Below are positions 56,446-64,000 of a DNA stretch of 64,000 nt, piece after piece. The stretch is taken from positions 35,935,889-35,999,888 of the forward strand of contig CM070559.1 in NCBI GenBank assembly GCA_036346405.1, written 5' to 3'. The notes under the pieces are model-generated. The model saw only the letters and a program-made list of their open reading frames with translations, was not told where the DNA came from and searched no databases. A program made the position numbers and the translations under genes. The stretch's first letter is position 1, and each line of letters begins with the position of its first letter. This DNA is from Phyllostachys edulis (lineage: Eukaryota > Streptophyta > Magnoliopsida > Poales > Poaceae).

Positions 56446-59320
56446 CGTTGCAAGTTGGATTTGATAGTGACATAACCGCAGGATTAGCAAATGGGTGACT
56501 GACTAGGTGTTGCAGCAAAACACGGCATCAATCCCAGGGTAACCATGGTCGTCGAGTTTGGGACGTGGTCGGCTGTCGTCCATGTCCAACCAGAAAGGTT
56601 AAAGCCACAGCAAGACCAAGCACCAAGCAAGTTGGGATAAGGTTCAACCTAATAATATAAGAATATTATAATAGAGCAATATTAACCAAAAAAAAAAACT
56701 GCTGCTTGGTCCCGTTTATCTTCAGTCTGAGAAGCCAAGTCTCTCGATAACTTAGTTTTTCAAATGGGTGGTTGACGAAACGATCAACGCGAGTGTTGGA
56801 TGTGACATTTGCTTAATGCATCCTTATTCATGCTTAAAGTAACTCTCGCAACCTAAACAATAGATATTAAAAAATAACACAAAAAAAATTAAGCTAAAAT
56901 GTTTTGCGAACAAGAATATGCCCTGCTGATGTCAATTTTGTGCAAAGACACGGTTTCTTGTGTGTGAGGAAGCAAATACATGAGTTCTAATGGGAACATA
57001 CTCAGATAACACAGGACATCTTCTGTTGTGATTCCCAGTTTTTCATAATCCAATGGCATATCAGCATGAACAAGGTAAGCACACCTACTTGATAGACTTA
57101 ATCAGCAGCCTAAAAATGGCTTTGAAATCGCTTGATCATCATACAGCTCAACTAAAATTATCGATGTGCAGAAGAACAGCTAATTCTGACTAATAAACAA
57201 AGGACACATCATACATGTTTGAATCGAGGATTGATGGGGAGCGAATGAGGCACGTCAGAGGAACTTCCACGGGATATTCCATTACAATTTCGTATATGCC
57301 TGTCACCGAGAGGACAAAACAAAAATACGTGTCACAATATCATATCAATGCAAGTAAACTAAGCAGCCTTCACATCATTATACAGCCTTCACATCATTAT
57401 ACATACACTGAATTAGCTTTATATATTCCTGTGCAGACTTTAAAGTCGGTAGTGTTCAAACTTCAGACATCAAAGGAGAAGGAGCACTAGACAACATCAG
57501 CTTTGCAGAGCAGCAGGGATAACTGGACATGACCCATCATTCCTAGTATACATGAACTAAGAAGATATAGTTTGTTGTTGGAATGACATCAAATGAAAAA
57601 CAAATTATGTCAGTGGAATGCACCTGAGCACCTCCTGCTATTTGATTATGAAGCCTTCGGGTATCACATCAGCAACCATAAACTCATCAAAGAGGTCCTT
57701 GTTGGAAGCAGCTGCTGTCCAAAAAAGAACTCATCTGAACGTCCTGTTTGGTGAAAGATAGCAAGACAAGCCCAGTTTGCATCATCAAACCGCTATGCCA
57801 TGCCAATTAAGAACCAGTTATAAAAAAAAAGTAGGCAGCAATTTTTGAGGACATGCATGTAACATGCTTCGTGTGGTGATTCCTCGTAATCAAAATAAGC
57901 ATTTCAATCATATGCAGGACGTGCACATAGAGTAAACTAGGTTCCATTTCCATGCAAAGAAAAATTTTCCATCTCCAAAGTCCACAATTCTCCAGAACTA
58001 GAAACAGGAATAGGTACAAGTTGCTGTGTTACTAATGGTTAGATCAATCTAGGAAAATAAGCAGAAACAGCAAAACAAATTAGTATGGAGACAGAATAAA
58101 TGTGTAAAAGCCAACCTCTGCGCAAAATAAGTTCACTTGCTCAGGAAGCAAATGTATAGAGGTGATGCTTTGCTTCCCTTAAAGAAATTATTCCAGGTGT
58201 CAAATGCAATACAGGAATGGAGATGTGAATTACTGCTGGTAGAATTTCTGATAGACCTAAGCCATTCATAGAAGGGTAAAGAATATATTTTCCATGGAAG
58301 TTCTGATTTCAGATATACCAGTTCTACTTGTGTTACTAGATTCAAACCATAAACTTTCCATATAATTTTACACTGATAGGATTTTGAACAGATTTACACT
58401 TATCATGCGTTGTACACCAAAAAATTGGAAGCAATATCATTTAATTCAAGTGGAATATACAATGCCAGATGAGTAATATGGTTAATCAAGGCAAGATATT
58501 CAGATTTTTTTGAATTTTGTCGTCAAAGAAAATGCAGCAGCTTACTTATGGTGTTGGTGACAGTATTCCTTATGGGTGCTCATTCAACCATGTGCTTTCA
58601 ACTTGTTCAGATGATTGTGCAGATTGTGCACCTTGTATTTCACCGTTATTCCTTTCTGATACATATACTGTCAATGGTCCTCAAACAGTTAGCATGATCG
58701 AAGGTTTATTGACTTGTATCTTAAATATAATCAATGCTGCCAAACTGATGTAGCCCTTCTCCGTCAAATTTCTCAGACTTGCCCATGTGATTGGCCATTG
58801 TTATCTGCTAAGAGATCCAACATGCAACAATAGAACAAGAGTGGAAATCAATTATTATTTATGCTTTTAATCCCAGTGCACAAGTGCTTGTCACCAAAAC
58901 ATGGTGTGTTGATGTGACAAACTAACAAGAAAGTGGCGTGATCCATCATCCGTTTCCATTCTGCTTTTAGCCAACACTATTCTCTATGGCATGCCAACAT
59001 AGCATGCTTATTATAAGCAGTGTTCCTGTAAGCAATATAAATGAACCTTCTAACTAAATACTGCCCAAGTCTCAGATATTGCTGTTCTAGGGAAGATCCT
59101 GAATACAGATACGGCTGTGAGCCAATATTAAGGACCTTATATTCAGATAGTTTTTATAGCATGTGAATACTTTCTTGTCGTCATACTAAATGTCATCAAG
59201 TGGATGTCAAGGTTGCCAATTTCAGCATTTGAGGTTGCTCCGAGCCTCTGACATCCAATGTGTGTGGAAACTTCATATCTTTGATATTCATCATACATGC
59301 AACAGACAAGCAAGGATGGT
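56446..59320. other. AT-rich region downstream of PPR gene
   Basis: No complete gene is recognised. A 19-bp tandem duplication (cagccttcacatcattata) lies at 57364-57401. On the minus strand a short exon-like stretch (57638-57711, after a possible cag acceptor) reads ASNKDLFDEFMVADVIPEG and then a stop. Another open piece lies near 58560-58660. These may be 3' exons of a minus-strand gene or untranslated exons of the PPR gene. Confidence 0.4.
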
Positions 59321-61090
59321 CTACCAATAATCATTGCATGAACACTGCCCCCCCTCAAAATGATGAAATCGGGTTCTGTCTCTGACAATCACTAATCGGT
59401 TATAAATACCGGAAAATAACTTTGTGAAATTGTGGCAGTCTACACAAACACGAAGATTCTTTGCAAGTCTTATTGGTCTGCGTTGTGGCATCACAAGAAG
59501 AGCGAAAGCAATTGCCAGCTTTTCACTGTGATACGTGAGGGTACATTCCTTCCCCTCCGAATCCAAATCATGCAAATCGGATGACACATTTGGAACATAA
59601 CCAGCGATTCTTAAGTGTTTGTTTATCTCATTGAGCTTTTCATAAATCTCCACCTTTCTTGGATGTGAATCATCATCTGCAATAAATTCATGGAGCTCAC
59701 CGTTAAGCTCTACTGTCGTGCAGCCAGGAGCAGTTTGGATTCCTTTCTCCTTCATCAGCTTCCTGACTTCTGCTACCTTCTTCCAATCCCCAACTGCTGC
59801 ATAAGTATTCAGCAGTAGAACATAATCCCCAGCTTGCTGTGCTTTCAGCTCAATTAGATGACTGATGACCAGCTCTCCAAGATCAACATGACCATGAATC
59901 CGGCATGCACCAAGAAGAGTTCGCCAAATCGTTGCATCTGGTGCAACCCTCATATCTTTCACCACAAGCTCGTATGCCTCATCAAGCAAGCCAGCACGGC
60001 CCATTAGGTCAGCAATGCACCCATAGTGGCAAACATTTGGCATCAACTGATACTCATAGCGCATCATGTCAAAAAACCTGAAACCCTCATCAACCAACCC
60101 ACTATGACTGCATGCAGAGAGAACACCAGTAAATGTCTGCTCATCAGGAGTGACACCTGATCTTCTCATCTCCTCAAATGTAGAGATAGCGTCCCTCCCG
60201 AAGCCATTTGCTGCCAACCCCGAGATCATCGCACTCCATGTGACAGCACTCTTCCGAGGAGTCTCACAAAACACCTGGTACGCCTTCTCCACACACCCGC
60301 ACCTCGTGTACATCGTGATCAACGTGTTACGCACCTTCAACTCGCCCCCATAACCATGCTCCACCGCATACTCCCACACCTCCTCCCCAAAATCGAGTGC
60401 ACCCAGCCTCGTGCATGCCTGGAGGAGCAGAATGCATGTGACCTCATCGGGCTCCGCCTCATTCTCCCCACCCCTCATCACATCAAAAAGCCTCAGCGTG
60501 TCCTTCGTCCGCCGGTTCCTTGCGTAACAAGTGATCAGAACGTTCCACACGACCGTGTCCTTCACCAGCATTTCATCAAACACTTTGCGCGCACCATCCC
60601 CGTCACCGCAGGCAGCGTAGCACCTCATCAGCGAGGTGGCCAGAAGGGCGTCCCGGAGGTGCCCCTCGGCCACAACGTTGGCGTGCAGCTGGCGCGCGTG
60701 GGCAAGGGTGCTGCAGGGCTTGAGGAGGATGGTCAGGGAGAAGGCGTTGCCGCGGCGGCCGAGGGCGCGCATGCGGCGGAGGAAGCGGAGGGCGTCGGGC
60801 TCATGGAGGGAGCGGAGGATGGAGTTGCAGCAGAAGGTGGAGGGGACGGAGGGCGGGGCGAGGTGCTGGTGGAGGAGGACGGCGAGCGCGCGGGGGGAGG
60901 GGAGGGAGGCGGCGGCGAGGGAGAGGAAGGCGGGGGCGGCGGTAGGAGCAAGGAGGAGGAGGCCGGTGCGGAGGACGTGCGCGTGGAGCTGGAGGAAGTG
61001 GCGCGCGGGGAGGGGCAAGGCGGAGGCGAGGAGTGCGGCGGCGACGGAGGAGGGGCCGGGGCGGAGAGCGCGCGCGAGATGCGGTGCCAT
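59321..61090 (-). CDS. PLS-class pentatricopeptide repeat protein with DYW domain
   Basis: An intact single exon encodes 589 aa, normal for this family, which is mostly intronless. The N-terminus (MAPHLARALRPGPSS...) is Arg/Ala/Leu-rich, typical of mitochondrial or plastid targeting. PPR motifs run from about residue 85 to 400, with repeat signatures such as VVWNVLITCYARNRRTKDTL, NTLITMYTRCGCVEKA, TWSAMISGLAANGFGRDAI and FTGVLSACSHSGLVDEG. E and E+ regions follow (residues 420-490). The DYW deaminase domain has HSEKLAIAF (zinc ligand His and catalytic Glu), CVDCHNFTK (CxxC) and the terminus CSCNDYW. Such proteins bind organelle RNA and perform or support C-to-U editing. The target site cannot be read from the sequence. 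Antisense open frames over the GC-rich 5' end are shadows. Confidence 0.95.
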   Translation of the reverse strand: MAPHLARALRPGPSSVAAALLASALPLPARHFLQLHAHVLRTGLLLLAPTAAPAFLSLAAASLPSPRALAVLLHQHLAPPSVPSTFCCNSILRSLHEPDALRFLRRMRALGRRGNAFSLTILLKPCSTLAHARQLHANVVAEGHLRDALLATSLMRCYAACGDGDGARKVFDEMLVKDTVVWNVLITCYARNRRTKDTLRLFDVMRGGENEAEPDEVTCILLLQACTRLGALDFGEEVWEYAVEHGYGGELKVRNTLITMYTRCGCVEKAYQVFCETPRKSAVTWSAMISGLAANGFGRDAISTFEEMRRSGVTPDEQTFTGVLSACSHSGLVDEGFRFFDMMRYEYQLMPNVCHYGCIADLMGRAGLLDEAYELVVKDMRVAPDATIWRTLLGACRIHGHVDLGELVISHLIELKAQQAGDYVLLLNTYAAVGDWKKVAEVRKLMKEKGIQTAPGCTTVELNGELHEFIADDDSHPRKVEIYEKLNEINKHLRIAGYVPNVSSDLHDLDSEGKECTLTYHSEKLAIAFALLVMPQRRPIRLAKNLRVCVDCHNFTKLFSGIYNRLVIVRDRTRFHHFEGGQCSCNDYW

Positions 61091-61230
61091 GGCACGCGGG
61101 GGAGGGCGGGAGTGACGGCGTACTTCAATTTTGCGTGGCCGAATAGAGTTTGGGCTGGTTGAAAATTGAAATGACTAATGGAAAATTATGATCTCGTGTT
61201 TAAAGTTTGGGCTATGTTTGTGTAAATATC

Positions 61231-61600
61231 CGATGGAAACCACATTTTTCATATAAACTCCGTGAAAACCACGTGTGAAAGTTGTTAGATAATCGGAAAA
61301 AAAATTATGATACATAGGGAAGATGATATTTTATAACCCTGTAAAATTTGAAGATCAAACTCAATCGTGTTCACAGGGTATGGAAAAGACGATTTTCAGC
61401 ATAAATAGTTTACCGTTCACCCCTATTCATTTTTCTACTTGTCAGTTTCATACATTCAAAAGGTGATTGAGTTTGATCTTGAAATTTTAGGAGGTTATAT
61501 AACATCATCTCCCTATATATAGTTTTTTTCTTAGAATTCTTTAAAACTTTTAGACGTGGTTTCGATAGAGTTTACCTGAAAAAAAAGGTGATTTCCACCT
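61231..61600. mobile_element. Foldback element with about 150-bp arms
   Basis: Left arm 61231-61375 and right arm 61455-61600 are inverted copies. They share gatggaaaccac / gtggaaatcacc ends, gaaaccacgt, agggagatgat(a/g)tt and aagatcaaactcaatc. The loop is about 80 bp. No clear TSD is seen, so the superfamily is open. Confidence 0.7.
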
Positions 61601-61860
61601 GATAGTTGCCCGCCTTTAGTGATACAAATATGTATTTGTGTTCGAAGCATAAGGCAGGCTTGCTAGTGGAACAAAGAGTTTGTTCATGTGGTTACTACAA
61701 GATATGTGTTTTCTAGACAATAATAGACTTTTACTCGTGCTCAAATTCATACATGTTAAACAAGTAAACCTCACTAACTACAATCAATGTTATTTCTCTA
61801 TTCTCTCATGCAGCTACGTCATTCCTATTGTTTACAAGCTTTGGATGAAAATTGAGTGTC

Positions 61861-62220
61861 ATGTATATTCCCTCGTCGACGCCGGCAAAGACGGGAGCCG
61901 CGTCCCACTCATCGCCAACCGCGCCGCAATGGGGTCGGGCGCTCACAGCACTGATCAAGCGGGCACGGCGTCGCTGAAGGCGACCAGGTCGTTCGTCCTT
62001 CAGCGACCCGACCCGGCAGCAACCTATCGCTTTGTGCCGCTGGTGGAGTTCGCCCGGCGCCGCATGCCACGGGGTAGCCAGGTGGACACTGAGGTGCGGC
62101 TCATGGCCACGGCCAGGCTCCGGCTTCTCGATGCCGAGGCCGTCTTGGAATCATGCAGGCATGTGCTTCGGGAGTCAGGGTTCCGGTTCCAGGACGAATG
62201 GACCACCATGATCTCAGGCA
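61861..62220 (+). pseudogene. Apyrase (GDA1/CD39) gene, 5' exon part
   Basis: The frame reads VDAGKDGSRV, a degraded form of the first apyrase conserved region (normally DAGSTGSR-like). After a poorly conserved stretch it gives PLVEFARRRMPRGSQVDTE, then VRLMATARLRLLDAEAVLES (second conserved region, usually ATAGLRLL). It ends VLRESGFRFQDEWTTMISG. Apyrases hydrolyse NTPs and NDPs. The following conserved segment (EEG...YAWV..NY..G and the GGAS box) is missing because a MULE remnant replaces it. Changes in the first and second regions suggest loss of function before or after the insertions. Confidence 0.78.
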
Positions 62221-63276
62221 TGTTGCGTAGTGAAAGCGTGAAACTGCTCATTTTGAGTGTATGTTGAGGAAATATGTGGGCCTGCAGTGCAGCATCCCAA
62301 TCAGTACCTCTCTGAGTATTTCACCAAGGAGGTTGTGATACAAACCTGGACTGGGGGATGTATGGTTACGCTGTGGTTGGTCATTCGACCTGGAAACAAC
62401 TAATCTGGGCCACGGACATTGATAGACTCAAGGGAAAGATTGGCCAGCGACAGGTACAACGCATCAAGAACGACATGAACAAAGCAGAAACCGAACGTCG
62501 TATGAAGAAGTGCTCCATTTACAGGGAGACTGGGCATACTTTCAAGAAATGCCCCACGAGAAATCCTCAGGACGAAGGAGACATCGGTACTCCGGACGTC
62601 GCCGTGGGGACTTCATCCGATCACCCGACTCGAGGCAGTCCACATGGGGACGTTGAGGTCGCGACCACGAGAAAGCATAGACAGTAGTAATATGTTATTG
62701 TCAATGTTCTGAATTGTCATTTTGATTAAGTGTTATGACGTTTTGCTGAATGTTATGTAATATCAGTGTGATTTATCGTAGTTTTGATAGTAATGGCAAA
62801 TTCACATTTTTTTTCCTTACATAATATGCAATGCATGTGTATGAATTCTCGAGCACATTGCAATATCACTTACCTTCCTACTTATGAATCATTGATACCT
62901 CAATCGACCTCGCAAAATTCTTCAGAAATTCACCGTACTAGAACAACATACGACGATCACAAAATGTTATTGCAAGTCTAACAAATTTCATACCATTCAA
63001 AATCTGTGAAAATAACAAGTAGACAAATCAAATTAGGCAGTTTAGGGTTTCAAGTACCTGTCAACTGGTGACAGGTATCTGTTGCCGTTTCAAATGGCGA
63101 TAGGTAACTGGCGACAAGTACGTGGACCAACGGCGAGGGGCGAGAGGGTCCCTGTCGCCAGTTCAACTGGCGATAGGTTTATTTTTTAAAAAAAAAATCA
63201 ATTCAGGTTTCGTGTACTGTTCATGCTAAAGACGCCAGTTCAACTGACGATAGGTTTATTTTTTTAAAAAAAAATC
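62221..63276 (+). mobile_element. MULE 3' remnant inside the apyrase gene
   Basis: It contains the C-terminal tail of a MULE transposase (QYLSEYFTKEVVIQTWTGG and RIKNDMNKAETERRMKKCS). The degenerate zinc knuckle is CSIYRETGHTFKKC, with Tyr replacing the second Cys (about 62513-62554). Downstream DNA (62850-62985) matches 33685-33830 of the 9.5-kb MULE (cacaaaatgttattgc(g/a)agtc). The right end holds ctggcgacag / ctgtcgcc words and finishes taaaaaaaaatc, followed by a possible TSD, aattcaggt. The left part of this MULE is missing. Confidence 0.8.
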
Positions 63277-63306
63277 AATTCAGGTTCCGTGTACTGTTCA
63301 TGCTAA
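63127..63306. repeat. Duplicated MULE end plus host junction
   Basis: The block agttcaactg(g/a)cgataggttt through tactgttcatgctaaag occurs twice (about 63161-63231 and 63237-63306). Each copy joins the MULE terminus (...aaaaatc) to the same host bases (aattcaggtt(t/c)cgtg). Confidence 0.85.
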
Positions 63307-63372
63307 AGAATTGGACTTCTTGCAGTAAAGTTTGCTGGGGTTTCTTACTATTGTGCTATTTGTGATCAATAG

Positions 63373-63480
63373 GTAACATTTGTCACGGATAAACCTTTGC
63401 CTTCAGAGTTCTCTCATGTACTTAAGTTCGGCGATGTCACGTATAATCTATACAACCATAGCTTTCTACATCTTGGTCAG
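63373..63480 (+). pseudogene. Apyrase exon
   Basis: This 108-bp exon is bounded by an acceptor (caatag) and a donor (gtgatttc). It encodes 36 residues in phase 0: VTFVTDKPLPSEFSHVLKF followed by GDVTYNLYNHSFLHLGQ. It matches the plant apyrase region that follows the GGAS box. The exon itself is intact. Confidence 0.88.
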
Positions 63481-63691
63481 GTGATTTCTGTGCGCAAATA
63501 TTGATTTATTGTGCATTCACCATCATCTATTATGAACATTCTCTTAATTTGTCTACCATTAATGAAATTCAAAGAAGATTTTACAAGATTGGTGCCTAAT
63601 TCACCATCTTCTCTATGAACTGCTAAAATTTAAATGCTCCATTTGTTGTTATTTTGTAAGAGCTAACTGTTCTCTCTCTTTCTGTGTGCAG

Positions 63692-63710
63692 AACGTAGCA
63701 TATGAACCAC
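63692..63710 (+). pseudogene. Start of next apyrase exon, cut by a MULE
   Basis: After acceptor tgtgtgcag the bases encode NVAYEP, which normally follows HLGQ in plant apyrases. The MULE at 63711 interrupts it after 19 bases. Confidence 0.8.
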
Positions 63711-64000
63711 GAATTTTTTATTTAAATAATCTATTTTTATTCTAAATTACAAATATATTCCACCGACTTTTTTTTACGGAAATATTCTCATCGTCGCCCA
63801 ATCGTTGGGCGGCTCGATCTGTCATTGGCGCATCGCATCTGTCGCCGAACCATTGGGCGACAGATGTTGCCGCTAAGCGCGATCGATCTGCCTGGCACGA
63901 TCAATCTCATCATTGGCGATTGCATCTGTCATTGGCGGCGAGTTCTGTCGCCGAACCATTGAGCGATCGGGTCTGTCATTGCTGAAGCGATCGGTTCCGA
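63711..64000 (+). mobile_element. Left end of another MULE of the same family (runs off the window)
   Basis: It starts gaattttttatttaaataatctattttt and continues with ttttttttacg, closely like 24714-24790. It is then filled with gtcgcc(c)aa(t/c)cgttgggcg and ctgtcgccgaaccattgggcgac words. The bases before it, atgaaccac (63702-63710), should be its 9-bp TSD. The other end lies outside the window. Confidence 0.88.

Noticed and set aside
60356..61162. 268-codon plus-strand open frame
   Set aside because: It is antisense to the GC-rich 5' half of the PPR gene and composed mainly of Gly, Glu and Val. The minus-strand PPR frame is clearly the real one.

Overview
This is a plant nuclear window, almost certainly from a grass. 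The evidence is a plastid-targeted malate dehydrogenase, a DYW-type PPR protein, GT-AG introns, GC-rich 5' ends of genes, and dense nested grass-type transposons (copia, long solo LTRs, MULEs, Ac-like and TTF-type hATs, a CACTA end). Host genes are few: plastidic NAD-malate dehydrogenase (16681-17874, +), a four-exon RNase T2 (18921-20618, -), a DYW-class PPR protein (59321-61090, -) and a broken GDA1/CD39 apyrase gene (61861 to 63710, +). From memory, the gene content resembles a stretch of rice chromosome 8; I could not check this.

Left part (1-16 kb): a complete but defective copia element (1220-11061, TSD gctgc). Its pol is split by a 3963-bp solo LTR (4211-8173, TSD aggat). Intergenic DNA follows with a TA microsatellite and two short non-autonomous MULEs with 9-bp TSDs (13716-14204 and 14361-14734). 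Then come malate dehydrogenase and RNase T2.

Middle (21-36.5 kb): a tandemly duplicated CACTA terminal fragment, a large inverted repeat, and an Ac-like hAT remnant (transposase 23758-24665; Ac-type terminus near 35862). The leader of the hAT remnant was split by a 9504-bp MULE (24714-34217, TSD tatcaatga). This MULE carries three decayed genes: a plant mobile domain (PMD/MAIN-like) gene, a MuDR-type transposase with SWIM finger, and on the opposite strand a GRF zinc-finger/coiled-coil gene. It also holds two tandem arrays and an internal copy of its own subterminal motif. A 486-bp Ds-like element follows (35988-36473).

37-45 kb: a TTF-type hAT (37319-41860) and a pol-deleted copia element (42011-44851) sit within short stretches that look like pieces of one host sequence (37038-37318, 41861-42010, 44857-44946). 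47.5-56.4 kb: a long-TIR MULE (47560-54389) contains a captured-looking coding piece, a reverse-oriented solo LTR (48450-53696) with its own nested insertion, and a small hAT (53776-54080). A second copy of the nested repeat lies at 54573-56445.

Right end: the PPR gene, a foldback element, and the apyrase gene. The apyrase gene is interrupted first by a MULE 3' remnant (about 62221-63276) and then, inside an exon, by the left end of another MULE (63711 to beyond the window) of the same family as the 9.5-kb element. All coordinates, repeats and TSDs were read by eye; divergence values and homology searches were not computed.
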